Notes under the pieces: model-generated
Seen by the model: the letters and a program-made list of their open reading frames with translations, nothing else
What the model was told of the DNA's origin: nothing
The model's database searches: none
Shown here: piece by piece, positions 35,788 through 46,334 of the stretch
Layout of the letters: every line of letters begins with the position of its first letter
Numbering within the stretch: position 1 is the first letter of the stretch
Position numbers and translations under genes: made by a program
Origin: Nocardioides panzhihuensis
GTDB taxonomy: Bacteria; Actinomycetota; Actinomycetes; Propionibacteriales; Nocardioidaceae
Assembly: GCF_013408335.1 (NCBI RefSeq)
Contig: NZ_JACBZR010000001.1
Coordinates: 806,001-870,000, forward strand
Length of the DNA: 64,000 bases
Reading direction: 5' to 3'

Positions 35788-36798
35788 GTGAGCTCCAGCC
35801 CCGAGACCGTCCACGCCGTGGTCCTCAACGTCGAGGACGCCCCGGTGGATCCCGACGCCGAGGAGCAGCTCGATCGTGGTCAGGGCAGGGTGGCCGGCCT
35901 CGTCGGTCTGGCGAGGTTCGCCTGGCGCATCACCGCCTTCGCGCGGCGTCCGTTCGCGGCCCCGTTCGCGCTCGCGAACCCGATCGTCCGCGGCGTCGCC
36001 GGCACCGAGTCCGGGCCGGCCGTAGCGGTGCGCCACGACGGCCGCGCGATCAGCGTGCGGGAGTGGGCCGCTGCGCACCGGCTCGCCGGGGCGAGCCCGC
36101 GGGTCCTGGTCCTGGTCCCGCCGCCGGGCAAGAGCGAGACCGTGTGGGACGAAGGCTCCCAGATGACCGGTGCGACGTACGCCGGTCGGCTCGCCGAGCT
36201 GCTCGGCTGGCTGCCGCTGCACCTGCACGTGGCGGCCGGCACCAAGTCGGTGCCCGCCGCTGTCGCGCTCAGCAGCCGGATCCAGGAGTGCGTGGACGCC
36301 CTGGCGGCGGAGTCGGACGGCGATGCTGCCGGTTCGCCGCGCATCGTCCTGGTCGGGTACGCCGGTGGTGGTCTGATCGCCCGCAACGCGCTCGGGGTGG
36401 CCACCTCCGGAGACCGGCCGTGGACGACGTACGTCTCCGAGCTGATCGCGCTCGGCACGACTCCTTATGCGGTCACCTCCGCGCCGATCTCGCGCGGGGT
36501 CGGCAAGCAGATCGACGAGCATCTGGCCGGGATCGCGGTGGTCGGGCCGGACGAGGCGATGCTGCCGCCGCGGCCGGACGTCGACTATCTGCTGGTCACC
36601 GACAAGGCGACCTCGCGGCCCAACCGGGTCGGGCGCCTCTTCGGGGAGATGCTGTGGTGGCGACACAAGACTCCGCTGGGGTCGCGACGGGTGCGTGACC
36701 TGTTCCCGACCGCGGAGCGCTTCACGCTCTCGACCGCCGAGACGCCGCTGTCGAACCACCCGGCGGTGCACGACGCCCTGCTGCGCTGGCTCGCCTAG
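35788..36798 (+). CDS. PGAP1-like alpha/beta-hydrolase-fold protein without nucleophile Ser
   Basis: The 336-residue protein has the core of PGAP1-like hydrolases, but the nucleophile elbow that should read GxSxG is VGYAGGG (A replaces Ser). The preceding strand IVLV and the following helix are otherwise normal. Either it is a pseudo-hydrolase with a binding role or the nucleophile lies elsewhere. The start is GTG 35788, with TACGCT 7 nt upstream as a likely leaderless promoter. It precedes clpP1 but has its own promoter region between, so a functional link is only inferred. Confidence 0.72.
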   Translation: MSSSPETVHAVVLNVEDAPVDPDAEEQLDRGQGRVAGLVGLARFAWRITAFARRPFAAPFALANPIVRGVAGTESGPAVAVRHDGRAISVREWAAAHRLAGASPRVLVLVPPPGKSETVWDEGSQMTGATYAGRLAELLGWLPLHLHVAAGTKSVPAAVALSSRIQECVDALAAESDGDAAGSPRIVLVGYAGGGLIARNALGVATSGDRPWTTYVSELIALGTTPYAVTSAPISRGVGKQIDEHLAGIAVVGPDEAMLPPRPDVDYLLVTDKATSRPNRVGRLFGEMLWWRHKTPLGSRRVRDLFPTAERFTLSTAETPLSNHPAVHDALLRWLA

Positions 36799-36921
36799 CG
36801 CGACACTCGCACTCCTTCCGACTTCGCCACGCTGCGCGGATTGCGAAGCAATCGCCATCAGCACAGTTCTGCCGTCGGCGAACAACGGCACACCAGCCGT
36901 GGAACAACTGGCTTCGGCGGC

Positions 36922-36927
36922 TAGTGT
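36922..36927 (+). promoter_or_regulatory. -10 element for a leaderless clpP1 transcript
   Basis: TAGTGT ends 7 nt before the GTG at 36935. No ribosome-binding site is seen. It lies in the gap after the hydrolase-like gene. Confidence 0.5.
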
Positions 36928-36934
36928 CGATCCT

Positions 36935-37603
36935 GTGAACATCGACTCCAGCGCGGCTGACGCTCACGCCGGTGCCCCAGGGCTCTCCCCGAGCCTGGGC
37001 GGCAACGGCGGTGGTCTGAGCCTTCTCGACGACAACATCTACACCCGACTGCTGCGGGAGCGCATCGTCTTCCTCGGCTCCGAGGTCCGTGACGCGAACG
37101 CGAACGCGATCTGCGCGCAGCTCCTGCTGCTCTCCGCGGAGGACCCGGAGGCCGACATCTTCCTCCACATCAACTCTCCCGGTGGCTCGGTGGATGCCGG
37201 CATGGCCATCTACGACACGATGAACTACATCCCCAACGATGTCGCCACCGTCGGCATGGGGCTGGCCGCCTCGATGGGGCAGTTCCTGCTCTGCGCCGGC
37301 GCGAAGGGCAAGCGCTACGCGCTTCCCCACGCCCGGATCATGATGCACCAGCCCTCCTCGGGCATGGGTGGATCGGCCTCGGACATCAAGATCCAGGCCC
37401 AGCAGTCGCTGCACATCAAGAAGGTGCTGCTCGACCTGATCAGCGAGCACACCGGTCAGAGCGTCGAGCAGGTGACTGTCGACGCCGACCGCGACCGCTG
37501 GTTCACCGCTGCCGAGGCGCTCGACTACGGCCTGGTCGACCAGGTGATCCGGAGTGCCAAGGAAGCCTCTGACGAGGGCCGCCCCGCCCACAAGAAGGAC
37601 TGA
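36935..37603 (+). CDS. clpP1: ATP-dependent Clp protease proteolytic subunit 1
   Basis: The 222-residue serine protease has catalytic S113 (GLAASMGQ), H138 (MMHQP) and D187 (DRDRWF). The chain begins with a propeptide-like extension (about 1-25) that is probably removed on assembly. In actinobacteria ClpP1 and ClpP2 form a mixed two-ring tetradecamer. GTG 36935 is chosen because of the -10 hexamer 7 nt upstream. Only 4 bp separate it from clpP2. Confidence 0.96.
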   Translation: MNIDSSAADAHAGAPGLSPSLGGNGGGLSLLDDNIYTRLLRERIVFLGSEVRDANANAICAQLLLLSAEDPEADIFLHINSPGGSVDAGMAIYDTMNYIPNDVATVGMGLAASMGQFLLCAGAKGKRYALPHARIMMHQPSSGMGGSASDIKIQAQQSLHIKKVLLDLISEHTGQSVEQVTVDADRDRWFTAAEALDYGLVDQVIRSAKEASDEGRPAHKKD

Positions 37604-37607
37604 CGAC

Positions 37608-38213
37608 ATGAACTACTACATCCCGCAGTGGGAGGAGCGTACGTCTTACGGCGTCCGCCGGATCGACCCCTACGCCAAGCTCTTCGAAGACCGGATCATC
37701 TACCTGGGCACCCCGATCAGCGACGATGTCGCCAACGCGGTCATCGCCCAGCTGCTCTGCCTGCAGTCGATGAACCCGGACCAGGACATCTCGATCTACA
37801 TCAACAGCCCGGGTGGCTCGTTCACCGCCTGCACCGCGATCTACGACACGATGCAGTTCATCAAGCCGGACGTGCAGACCGTCTGCATCGGCCAGGCCGC
37901 CTCGGCGGCCGCGATCCTGCTCGGCGCGGGCACGCACGGCAAGCGGATGGCGCTTCCCAACAGCCGCATCCTGATCCACCAGCCCTACACCGAGGGCACC
38001 TTCGGCCAGACCTCCGACATCGAGATCCAGGCCAACGAGATCCTCCGGATGCGTGAGCTGCTGGAGAAGATGATCGCCGACCACAGCGGCAAGTCGATGG
38101 ACGAGGTCAGCCACGACATCGAGCGCGACAAGATCCTCACCGCCGCTCAGGCAGTGGAGTACGGCCTGATCGACTCGGTGCTCGAGTCGCTCAAGACGCC
38201 GGCGCTCGTTTGA
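37608..38213 (+). CDS. clpP2: ATP-dependent Clp protease proteolytic subunit 2
   Basis: The 201-residue subunit has S99 (GQAASAAA), H124 (LIHQP) and D174 (ERDKIL). It starts MNYYIPQWEERTSYGVR, as typical for ClpP2 of actinobacteria. ATG 37608 follows the clpP1 stop by 4 bp; the in-frame ATG further upstream lies within clpP1. A hairpin follows before clpX, so part of the message may end here. Confidence 0.96.
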   Translation: MNYYIPQWEERTSYGVRRIDPYAKLFEDRIIYLGTPISDDVANAVIAQLLCLQSMNPDQDISIYINSPGGSFTACTAIYDTMQFIKPDVQTVCIGQAASAAAILLGAGTHGKRMALPNSRILIHQPYTEGTFGQTSDIEIQANEILRMRELLEKMIADHSGKSMDEVSHDIERDKILTAAQAVEYGLIDSVLESLKTPALV

Positions 38214-38221
38214 CCATCGGG

Positions 38222-38258
38222 CCCCGCGCCGCTCCCACATCGAAGGCGCGGCGCGGGG
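38222..38258 (+). terminator. Hairpin between clpP2 and clpX
   Basis: Arms CCCCGCGCCGC (38222-38232) and GCGGCGCGGGG (38248-38258) form an 11-bp stem with a 15-nt loop, without a U-tract. It may be a partial terminator or mRNA processing site. Confidence 0.55.
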
Positions 38259-38312
38259 TACCGTCAGTAACTATTCGGACCTAGCAGACAAGTCGGGGAA
38301 GGAAGGCCACTC

Positions 38313-39605
38313 GTGGCACGCATCGGCGACGGAGGTGACCTGCTGAAGTGCTCCTTCTGCGGGAAGAGCCAGAAACAGGTCAAGAAGCTCATCGCGGGTC
38401 CCGGCGTGTACATCTGCGACGAGTGCATCGACCTCTGCAACGAGATCATCGAGGAGGAGCTCAACGAGGGCTCCGAGGTGGAGATCGCCGACCTCCCCAA
38501 GCCGAAGGAGATCTTCGACTTCCTCAACTCCTACGTCATCGGTCAGGAGCAGGCGAAGAAGTCGCTCGCGGTGGCGGTCTACAACCACTACAAGCGCGTC
38601 CAGGCCGGTCTGCAGCCCGGAGGCCCGCAGGGCCCCGGTAAGCACGCCAAGGAGGAGCAGGTCGAGGTCGCCAAGTCCAACATCTTGGTGATCGGCCCGA
38701 CCGGGTGCGGCAAGACCTACCTGGCGCAGACGTTGGCTCGGATGCTCAACGTCCCGTTCGCGATCGCGGATGCCACCGCGCTCACCGAGGCCGGGTACGT
38801 CGGTGAGGACGTCGAGAACATCCTCCTCAAGCTGATCCAGGCCGCCGACTACGACGTCAAGAAGGCCGAGACCGGCATCATCTACATCGACGAGATCGAC
38901 AAGGTGGCCCGCAAGGCGGAGAACCCCTCGATCACGCGCGACGTCTCCGGTGAGGGCGTGCAGCAGGCGCTGCTGAAGATCATCGAGGGCACCACCGCCT
39001 CGGTGCCGCCGCAGGGCGGCCGCAAGCACCCGCACCAGGAGTTCATCCAGATCGACACCACCAACATCCTCTTCGTGGTGGGCGGCGCCTTCGCCGGTCT
39101 GGAGCACATCATCGAGCAGCGCGTCGGCAAGAAGACCCTCGGTTTCACCGCCGAGGTGCGTGGCAAGGCCGAGAAGGAGTCCGAGGACCTCCTCAAGCTC
39201 GTGCGCCCCGAGGATCTCACCAAATTCGGGCTGATCCCCGAGTTCATCGGCCGACTGCCGCTGATCGCGAGCGTGGAGAAGCTCGACCAAGCCGCGCTGG
39301 TGCAGATCCTGACGGAGCCGCGCAACGCGCTGGTCAAGCAGTACCAGAAGCTCTTCGACCTCGACGGCGTGGACCTCGAGTTCACCGAGGACGCGATCAC
39401 CGCCATCGCCGACAAGGCCCTCGAGCGCGGCACCGGCGCCCGTGGCCTGCGGGCGATCATCGAGGAGGTCCTCCTCTACGTGATGTACGACGTGCCCTCC
39501 CGCGGCGACGTCGGCAAGGTGATCGTCACCCGCGAGGTGGTCGATGACGGCGAGATGCCGACGCTCGTGACCCGCGAGAAGGAAACCAAGAAGAAGTCGG
39601 CCTAG
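38313..39605 (+). CDS. clpX: ATP-dependent Clp protease unfoldase ClpX
   Basis: The 430-residue AAA+ unfoldase has the N-terminal zinc domain (KCSFCGKSQ...[10 protein letters not shown]), Walker A GPTGCGKT, Walker B YIDEIDK, the pore loop GYVGEDVE and the sensor-2 GARGLRAI. It feeds substrates to ClpP1P2, encoded just upstream. The GTG start at 38313 has GGAAGGA upstream. Length and order are normal. Confidence 0.97.
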   Translation: MARIGDGGDLLKCSFCGKSQKQVKKLIAGPGVYICDECIDLCNEIIEEELNEGSEVEIADLPKPKEIFDFLNSYVIGQEQAKKSLAVAVYNHYKRVQAGLQPGGPQGPGKHAKEEQVEVAKSNILVIGPTGCGKTYLAQTLARMLNVPFAIADATALTEAGYVGEDVENILLKLIQAADYDVKKAETGIIYIDEIDKVARKAENPSITRDVSGEGVQQALLKIIEGTTASVPPQGGRKHPHQEFIQIDTTNILFVVGGAFAGLEHIIEQRVGKKTLGFTAEVRGKAEKESEDLLKLVRPEDLTKFGLIPEFIGRLPLIASVEKLDQAALVQILTEPRNALVKQYQKLFDLDGVDLEFTEDAITAIADKALERGTGARGLRAIIEEVLLYVMYDVPSRGDVGKVIVTREVVDDGEMPTLVTREKETKKKSA

Positions 39606-39749
39606 ACCTGGGACTCGAGAGTCACGGTCCTAGCCCGTTTGGGTCATTTTCGCTGTCCGGGTCGTTATCGGCCCGGGCGGTCGGACACAATACGCACTGA
39701 TGATCATCTGTACCTTTCCAGCTCCGTCACTCGGTAGGGAAGTGGGCGC

Positions 39750-40673
39750 GTGAGGTTCCAGAGAGGCCCGGGGATGGCCTATGCCGCCGTGGTGCTCATC
39801 GGCCTGCTCGTGATCATCCAGACCCTCAGCCCGGACGTCTCCTCGCTGCACCGAGTGCCGCGTACGCTCTCGGGCCAGGCCGAGTTCACCGTGATCCCGC
39901 CGGCACCGTCTCCCGGCGTCTCCGGGGTCTCCAAGATTCCGAGTGCAGCGCCGGGAGCGAACGCGGGCGACGACCGGGAGGCCGCCGCCGAGCCCGATGA
40001 GCAGGCGGAGAAGAACCCGGAGAAGGCGACGCCCGCGCCGCCTGCCGAGCAGCAGCCCGACGTGCCGTCCCCCGACCAGCCGGCGGAGCCGGCCGACCCC
40101 GGCGGGGACGAAGGCGAGACGAAACCGCCCGCGCTGGTGCCGCCCGTGGGGCCGATCCCGGGCATCATGGCGCCGCTGCTGTGGCCGTTCGTTGCCGAGA
40201 AGGACGCCAGACCGGTCGACCAGGCCGTGCCGATGTTCCTGCAGCAGCTGCTCGCCGCCGAGGCCGGCGTCCCGGTCGAGGCTCTTCCGATGGAGGACCC
40301 GAAGGACGCCCGCAAGACGGACGAGGCGACCGGGGAGGCGAAGGAGCCCGCCTCGGAGCAGGACGGGCGGGAGTCCGAGGCCGAGCGGATCGCCGAGGGC
40401 GCCTGCGAGATCACCGCCGCGATCGGCGAGGACGTCGAGGAGCTGCCGGGAGCGAGCGAGGCCCCCGAGCCGCGGGCCACGCCGGAGTGCGGCGAGGCGT
40501 GCACTGAGCCGAAGACCCCGGTAGGGTCGTCGCCCGCAGCCGACCCTGAGGTCACCACCACCGATTCCGCCGATCCGTCCGACGCTGAGACGACGGAGGC
40601 GCCGGATCGGGTGGAGGAGCCGAAGGACGGCAGCAAGGACGAGAAGACTTGCGCCGAGAAGTCGGTGCAGTAG
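39750..40673 (+). CDS. Membrane-anchored acidic Pro/Glu-rich protein, unknown function
   Basis: The 307-residue protein has one hydrophobic helix near the N-terminus (about 8-27, GMAYAAVVLIGLLVIIQ) and then a long low-complexity region rich in Pro, Glu, Ala and Asp, suggesting an extended outer stalk. A central stretch (about 135-200) is less biased, with VPPVGPIPGIMAPLLWPFV. I recognise no domain. Third-position composition and length support a coding frame. The GTG start at 39750 is the first in frame; the alternative is ATG 39774. Confidence 0.6.
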   Translation: MRFQRGPGMAYAAVVLIGLLVIIQTLSPDVSSLHRVPRTLSGQAEFTVIPPAPSPGVSGVSKIPSAAPGANAGDDREAAAEPDEQAEKNPEKATPAPPAEQQPDVPSPDQPAEPADPGGDEGETKPPALVPPVGPIPGIMAPLLWPFVAEKDARPVDQAVPMFLQQLLAAEAGVPVEALPMEDPKDARKTDEATGEAKEPASEQDGRESEAERIAEGACEITAAIGEDVEELPGASEAPEPRATPECGEACTEPKTPVGSSPAADPEVTTTDSADPSDAETTEAPDRVEEPKDGSKDEKTCAEKSVQ

Positions 40674-40759
40674 AGATCACTCCGATGGCGACCAGCACCA
40701 CGCCAGAGTGACCGGCCGAGCGAGTCCCCCCGGGCGCTGGGCCGGAGTGAGGGACGAGG

Positions 40760-40792
40760 CAGGCCCCGGACCGCATCGCGGTCCGGGGCCTG
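40760..40792. terminator. Perfect 15-bp hairpin between convergent genes
   Basis: CAGGCCCCGGACCGC, loop ATC, and the exact complement. It lies between the acidic protein gene and valS and probably stops transcription from both sides. Confidence 0.8.
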
Positions 40793-40816
40793 CTCCGTTC
40801 TGCTTCCGTCGGTGCC

Positions 40817-43447
40817 TCAGGCCTCGTCGGGGACCTCCGCCAGCTCAGCGGTGACGGAGATCGCCGTGGCGTTCTCGTCGACGGTGAAGAAGAGGTCGCC
40901 GACGATGTTGCCGACCCGCTTGAGGTCAGGCGCTGCGGCCTCGGCGTCCTTGACCAGCTTGGCCGGGCCGGTGACCTCGGCCTTGGCCAGCGGGTGACGC
41001 ATCTTCACCTTCGCGGTGGACTTCGCGCCGCGGATCCCGGTCAGGGTCGCCGCGACGGCGTCGAGCGCTGCCGGGTCCGCGGCCGCAGCGGTGCCGAGCT
41101 CGAGCTCACGAGGCCACGCCGAGGTGTGGACCGAACCGGTCTGCCACCACGACCAGACCTCCTCGGTGACGTACGGCAGGAAGGGGGCCAGCAGGCGGAG
41201 CTGGACGTGGAGAGCCGTGGCGAGGGTGGCGCGCGCGGACTCGGTGGCGAGGCCGCCGTCCTCGTCGTAGGCACGCTCCTTGACCAGCTCGAGATAGTCG
41301 TCGCAGAACTCCCAGAAGAACTTCTCCGAGGTCTCCAGCGCCGTGGAGTAGTCGTAGGCGGTGAAGGCGTCCGTCGACTTGGTGATCGTCTCCTTGAGGC
41401 GGGCCATCAGCGCGCAGTCGACCGGCTGGGTGATCGCGACCGGGTTGAGCGTGCTCGCGCCGACGTTGCCGAGGACGAACTTGGAGGCGTTGAGGATCTT
41501 CATCGCCAGTCGGCGACCGACCTTCATCTGGGTCTCGTCGAACGGCGAGTCCATCCCCGGACGGGTCAGCGCGGCACGCCAGCGGACCGCGTCGGCGCCG
41601 AACTTCTCGAGGATCTCGGTCGGGACGACGACGTTGCCCTTCGACTTCGACATCTTCTTGCGGTCGGGGTCGAGGATCCAGCCGGCGATCATCGCGTGGC
41701 TCCACGGGACGGTGCCGTCCTCGAGGTGGGCGCGGACGATGCGGCCGAAGAGCCAGGTGCGGATGATCTCGTGGCTCTGGGTGCACAGGTCCATCGGGTA
41801 GACCCGGCTGAACAGGTCGGGGTCGGCCTCCCAGCCGGCGGCGATCTGCGGGGTCAGCGACGAGGTCGCCCAGGTGTCCATCACGTCCGGGTCGCCCTGG
41901 AAGCCGCCGGGCTTGCCGCGCTGCGCCTCCTCGTATCCGGCCGGGACGTCCGTGGACGGGTCGATCGGCAGCTGGTCCTCGCTCGGCAGCAGCGGCTTGT
42001 CGTAGTCGGGGCTGCCCTCGGCGTCGAGCGCGTACCAGACCGGGAACGGGATGCCGAAGAAGCGCTGCCGGGAGATCAGCCAGTCGCCGGCCAGGCCGCC
42101 GACCCAGTTGTCGTAACGGTGGCGCATGTGCTCGGGAAGCCAGGTCAGCTCGCCGCCACGGGCCAGCAGCCGCTCCCGCAGCTCGGGGTTGCGGCCACCG
42201 TTGGTGATGTACCACTGCCGGCTGGCGACGATCTCGAGCGGCTTGTCGCCACGCTCGTAGAAGTTGGCCATCCGCTGGGTCTTCTTCGGCTCACCGTCGA
42301 GGTCGCCGGACTCGCGGATCATCGCGACGACGGCCTCGCGGGCCGAGTGGACGGTCTTGCCCTTCAGGTCCTCGTACGCAGCGATGCCGGCCTCGGTGGT
42401 GATCCACTCCGGGGTGTCGCGGGAGAACCGGCCGTCGCGGCCGATCAGGGCCCGAGCGGGCAGGTTGAGCTCACGCCACCACTGGACGTCGGTGAGGTCG
42501 CCCCAGGTGCAGGACATCGCGATGCCGGCGCCCTTGTCCATCTCCGCGGCCTCGTGGGGCAGGACCGGGATCTCGACCCCGAAGATCGGGCTCGTGACGG
42601 TGCTGCCGAACAGGTCCTTGTAACGGTCGTCGTCGGGGTGCGCGATCAGCGCGACGACGCTCGGGATCAGCTCGGGGCGGGTGGTCTCGATGTGGACCGG
42701 GGTGCCGTCAGCGCGGTGAAATGCGACCCGGTGGAAGAAGCCCGGGTAGTCCTTGGCCTCGAGCTCGGCCTGGGCGACGGCGGTCTGGAAGGTGACGTCC
42801 CACAGGGTCGGCGCCTCCTGCAGGTAGGCCTCACCGCGGGCGAGGTTGCGCAGGAAGGCCCTCTGCGAGGCGATCTGGGAGACCTTGCCGATGGTGGTGT
42901 ACTGCTGGTCCCAGTCGAAGGAGAGACCCAGCGTGCGCCACAGGTCCTCGAAGACCTTCTCGTCCTCGACGACAAGCTGGTTGCACAGCTCGACGAAGTT
43001 GGGGCGGCTGATGGAGATCTGGCGCTTCGGGTCCGGCTTCTCGGGCGGGGTGAAGTCGGGGTCGTAGGGGAGGCTCGGGTCGCAGCGGACGCCGAAGTAG
43101 TTCTGCACCCGGCGCTCGGTCGGCAGGCCGTTGTCGTCCCAGCCGATCGGGTAGAAGACCGACTTCCCGTTCATCCGCTGGAAGCGGGCGATCAGGTCGG
43201 GGTGGGTGTAGGAGAACACGTGGCCGACGTGCAGGCTGCCGGAGACGGTCGGCGGCGGGGTGTCGATCGAGTAGACGTTCTCGCGCGGCTGGGTGCGGTC
43301 GAAGGCGTAGGTCTTGTCGTTCTTCCACTGCTCGGCCCACTTGGCCTCCAGGCCCTCGAGGACCGGCTTGTCCGGTACGGCGACTACGCGCTGCTCAGCG
43401 GGCGTAGTCGTCTCCGGTGCGGTCTGCGTGGGCGCGGTCTCAGTCAT
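40817..43447 (-). CDS. valS: Valyl-tRNA synthetase, archaeal/type 2 form
   Basis: The 876-residue class Ia synthetase has HVGH ([18 protein letters not shown]), the editing domain and [16 protein letters not shown]. It differs from the usual bacterial ValS, as known from M. tuberculosis: it lacks the C-terminal coiled-coil arm and ends soon after [11 protein letters not shown]. Sequence features such as [13 protein letters not shown] and [25 protein letters not shown] match the archaeal/alphaproteobacterial type. It occupies the normal valS position between clpX and folC. The start is ATG 43447, with a -10 hexamer 8 nt upstream. Confidence 0.93.
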   Translation of the reverse strand: MTETAPTQTAPETTTPAEQRVVAVPDKPVLEGLEAKWAEQWKNDKTYAFDRTQPRENVYSIDTPPPTVSGSLHVGHVFSYTHPDLIARFQRMNGKSVFYPIGWDDNGLPTERRVQNYFGVRCDPSLPYDPDFTPPEKPDPKRQISISRPNFVELCNQLVVEDEKVFEDLWRTLGLSFDWDQQYTTIGKVSQIASQRAFLRNLARGEAYLQEAPTLWDVTFQTAVAQAELEAKDYPGFFHRVAFHRADGTPVHIETTRPELIPSVVALIAHPDDDRYKDLFGSTVTSPIFGVEIPVLPHEAAEMDKGAGIAMSCTWGDLTDVQWWRELNLPARALIGRDGRFSRDTPEWITTEAGIAAYEDLKGKTVHSAREAVVAMIRESGDLDGEPKKTQRMANFYERGDKPLEIVASRQWYITNGGRNPELRERLLARGGELTWLPEHMRHRYDNWVGGLAGDWLISRQRFFGIPFPVWYALDAEGSPDYDKPLLPSEDQLPIDPSTDVPAGYEEAQRGKPGGFQGDPDVMDTWATSSLTPQIAAGWEADPDLFSRVYPMDLCTQSHEIIRTWLFGRIVRAHLEDGTVPWSHAMIAGWILDPDRKKMSKSKGNVVVPTEILEKFGADAVRWRAALTRPGMDSPFDETQMKVGRRLAMKILNASKFVLGNVGASTLNPVAITQPVDCALMARLKETITKSTDAFTAYDYSTALETSEKFFWEFCDDYLELVKERAYDEDGGLATESARATLATALHVQLRLLAPFLPYVTEEVWSWWQTGSVHTSAWPRELELGTAAAADPAALDAVAATLTGIRGAKSTAKVKMRHPLAKAEVTGPAKLVKDAEAAAPDLKRVGNIVGDLFFTVDENATAISVTAELAEVPDEA

Positions 43448-43455
43448 GGGACCAA

Positions 43456-43461
43456 ATCCTA
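43456..43461 (-). promoter_or_regulatory. -10 element for a leaderless valS transcript
   Basis: TAGGAT on the minus strand ends 8 nt before ATG 43447. Confidence 0.45.
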
Positions 43462-43527
43462 TGGGCGCGCGGTTGCTGGCGCGAAACCGGTTGAGACCGG
43501 CGTTGCGCACTCGCCATGCTTCGGTGC

Positions 43528-44397
43528 ATGGGCACCATCGAGTTCTTCACCGATCCAGCCGAGTTCCTCGCCGTCGCGGGGGACTACCTCGCTGGTGAGC
43601 CGGTGACCGCCAACGTGCTCGCCACCAACGCGGAGAAGGCGACCCGGGTGGAGCAGGAGGGGCCCTACCGCTGGTTCGCGGTCGCCCGAGAGGGTGGCCG
43701 GGTCGTGGGCGCGGCGATGAGGACGGCCAACTTCGAGCCGTACCCGCTCTACGTCTGCCCGATGCCCGAGTCGGCGGCGCTCGAGCTCGCGCGGGCTCTG
43801 CACGAGAGGGGCGAGTACGCCGGTGGGGCCAACGGCGCGCTGCCGGCCGCCCGGACGGTGGCGGAGGAGACCGTCCGGCTCGCCGGCGGACGGGTGAGCG
43901 TCGCGATGGCGTCGCGCCTGCACGAGCTCGGCTCGCTGGTGATGCCCTCGGGCGTGCCCGGGCACGCCCGCCCGGCGACGTACGACGATCTCGAGCTGTG
44001 TCGGGGATGGCTGAGCGACTTCGGTCATGCGGCCCGGGAGCAGTCCGAGAACGAGGACTACGCCCACGAGCACGCCGCGGTGAGCGATGACGAGGTGCGG
44101 CGCCGGATCGAGGAGTTCCTGCTGCTCTGGGAGGTCGACGGTGAGGTGGTGTCCCTGGTCGGCGCGACCCTGCCGGCGCACGGCGTGGTCCGGATCGCAC
44201 CGGTCTACACGCCGAAGGAGCAGCGGGGCCGCGGCTTCGGCACCGCGGTGACCGCCGAGGCCTCGCGTCTCCTCGGCGCGGACGGCACCCGGCTGTGCCT
44301 GTTCACCGACGTGGACAATCCCGTCTCCAACCACGTGTACGCCAAGATCGGCTTCCGCCCCGTCGTCGACATGGCCAACCACACGATCGTGCAGTGA
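43528..44397 (+). CDS. GNAT-family N-acetyltransferase
   Basis: The 289-residue protein has a poorly conserved N-terminal half and a C-terminal GNAT domain. The acetyl-CoA-binding motif V/I-x-x-V-Y-T-P-x-x-x-R-G-R-G-F-G is clear as [22 protein letters not shown], followed by [24 protein letters not shown]. The substrate is unknown. ATG 43528 is preferred; the in-frame ATG at 43516 adds four residues. The gene converges with the M48 peptidase gene, one base between their stop codons. Confidence 0.88.
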   Translation: MGTIEFFTDPAEFLAVAGDYLAGEPVTANVLATNAEKATRVEQEGPYRWFAVAREGGRVVGAAMRTANFEPYPLYVCPMPESAALELARALHERGEYAGGANGALPAARTVAEETVRLAGGRVSVAMASRLHELGSLVMPSGVPGHARPATYDDLELCRGWLSDFGHAAREQSENEDYAHEHAAVSDDEVRRRIEEFLLLWEVDGEVVSLVGATLPAHGVVRIAPVYTPKEQRGRGFGTAVTAEASRLLGADGTRLCLFTDVDNPVSNHVYAKIGFRPVVDMANHTIVQ

Positions 44398-44398
44398 C

Positions 44399-46231
44399 TC
44401 AGTCGACGGTGAAGCGGCGGCCGAGGTAGTGGTCCACGGCCGGCCAGAGGTGGCCCTCCGCCTCGGCGGAGTCGGTCCAGTGCAGCGACCAGCCGTCGCC
44501 GGCGGCGGTGGTGATGTCGGCCGTGCGGCGGCCGTTGCTGCCGTGCTTGAGGTGGAGAGCGCGGATCCGGTCCCACGGCACGAAGGCGGCGTGGGGCGTG
44601 GCGGCGAGCTCGGCGGGTGACCTGTCCAGGGCTCGCTGGATCAGCTTCCTGCCGGGCGAGCCGGAGGCCACCGTGGCCAGCCCGGTGGCGAGACGGTCGG
44701 AGCCGGAGGGCTTGAGCAGCATCAGGCCGGCGTCGGTGGCCAGCAGCGTACGGAAGCCGTCGCCGGAGACCGGGGCCAAGGCGCCGATGTACCCGTCGGG
44801 CATCGGTGGCTGCGCTCGCGGGTCGGTGGCCCTGGCCCGCCGCTCGGTGTCGGCCTCCGCGTCGAGCTGGTACACCCAGGCGCGCAGCGCGGCGGCGTAG
44901 CCGGGGGCGTCGAGGGCCTCGTACGCGAGGTTCTCGGGGTCGACCTCCTGGCCGGCGATGTCGACCAGCCGCCACGGGCCTGCCCAGCTGAGCTCGTAGC
45001 GGGCCTTGTCCTCGCCGACCAGCTCGTGGGCGATGGCGGCGCCGAGGAGGCGGGCGATCACCCGCCGTCGAGTCTCGCCCGCCGTGTTACCAGCATCCTC
45101 TGCGGTCGTGGACTCGACCTCCACCAGACCCAAGAGGATGTCGAGGTTGCCGGAGGCGATCAGGTCGAGCGCGCCACGGACCGTGGCCGGTACGATCTGG
45201 TTCTCCCGCATCGCGTTCAGGAGGATCTCTGCGTCGACCGCCGCGGCACGGGCACCGGCGACGCTCACGATCTCGGCCATCGGCGCCGGGGTCAGGCCCG
45301 AGCCGGCGAACGTCTTGTCCTCGAGGGCGAGGAAGCATTGGGACGGATAGCGCAAGATGCTCGCGGCGTTGCCGGACTTGTCCGTCTCGTCCGCGGAGGC
45401 CATCGCCTCCAGTCGCTCGATCCGCTCCGACAGGGGCGGGTGCGAGTCGTAGGCCGACGCCGTCGTCTCGGGCGGCGCCGCGCTTATCCTGGCGAGCTCC
45501 TCGAGGCGCTCGGGGTCGCTCATCAGATGGGTGAAGCTGTCGAAGAAGCGGGTGGGTCGCAGCCCGTAGTGGGTGCCGGGTTCCACGTACTGCTCCAGGT
45601 AGATCCGCCAGGCGGCATCGAGCGCGGGAAGCGTGCGCAGAGCGACCGCCGCGGTCCGTGGGCCGGCGACCTTGGCGCTGAGCCGGTCGGCGTCGACCTC
45701 GTGGGAGTGCGCGAGCGGGCGGGTGAGGGCGAAGAAGAGACGGGCGTACGTCCGGAAGGGCCGCTTCGCCAGCGGGCTGGCGAGGCCGGCGGCGACCTCG
45801 GCGATCGCCAGACGGCTGCGGTGGACGAGGGCGCCGAGCCCGGAGAGGGTGGTGCTGTGGTGACCCAGCTCGTGGGCGAGCACCGCCTGGAGTTGGCTGC
45901 GGGAGAGCCCCTGGAGGAGAGGTACGCCGAGGAACATGCGCCGGGTGCCCGCCCGGAGCCCGAGGAGGCTGGTCTCCTCGCTGACCGCCGCGTTGACCTC
46001 CGGCACCAGACGGATCTCGTCGGGGGAGCGGGTCCCGACGGCGGCGGCGAGCTGGCGGACCTCCGCCCACAGCGCCGGCTGGTCCTGTTCGGTGAGCACG
46101 AGTCCACCGGGGTCGGCCGTGGTCCTGGAGCGGCGCCCGGGGAGCACCTGCTGGACGAGGAGGACGGTGGCAGCCGACACGTAGGCACCGGCCAGCAGCG
46201 AGAGCGCGAGAGCAGCCCGGAGCGTACGCAT
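44399..46231 (-). CDS. M48-family membrane metallopeptidase (HtpX-like) with C-terminal extension
   Basis: The 610-residue protein has an N-terminal membrane segment (about 7-30) and the zinc motif H120-E-L-G-H124 followed by E178 in SHEVDADRL, as in M48 peptidases. Residues about 320-610 have no clear family and repeat a pattern of short alpha/beta stretches, so this is longer than HtpX (about 290). It probably degrades membrane or envelope proteins. The start is ATG 46231. Confidence 0.85.
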   Translation of the reverse strand: MRTLRAALALSLLAGAYVSAATVLLVQQVLPGRRSRTTADPGGLVLTEQDQPALWAEVRQLAAAVGTRSPDEIRLVPEVNAAVSEETSLLGLRAGTRRMFLGVPLLQGLSRSQLQAVLAHELGHHSTTLSGLGALVHRSRLAIAEVAAGLASPLAKRPFRTYARLFFALTRPLAHSHEVDADRLSAKVAGPRTAAVALRTLPALDAAWRIYLEQYVEPGTHYGLRPTRFFDSFTHLMSDPERLEELARISAAPPETTASAYDSHPPLSERIERLEAMASADETDKSGNAASILRYPSQCFLALEDKTFAGSGLTPAPMAEIVSVAGARAAAVDAEILLNAMRENQIVPATVRGALDLIASGNLDILLGLVEVESTTAEDAGNTAGETRRRVIARLLGAAIAHELVGEDKARYELSWAGPWRLVDIAGQEVDPENLAYEALDAPGYAAALRAWVYQLDAEADTERRARATDPRAQPPMPDGYIGALAPVSGDGFRTLLATDAGLMLLKPSGSDRLATGLATVASGSPGRKLIQRALDRSPAELAATPHAAFVPWDRIRALHLKHGSNGRRTADITTAAGDGWSLHWTDSAEAEGHLWPAVDHYLGRRFTVD

Positions 46232-46334
46232 GAATGGTGGACCTTGTGGGGGAGGGGGATCAGTCCGAGATCAGGGGGAGGGTAGCGGGTCTGGCAATTC
46301 GCTAGGAAGCCCCTACACCATAGACTCAGGTCTG

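Noticed and set aside
40994..43606. 870-residue open frame on the plus strand across valS
   Set aside because: It is fully antisense to valS, has low-complexity Gly/Arg/Val composition and no motif; GC-rich codons keep this frame open by chance.
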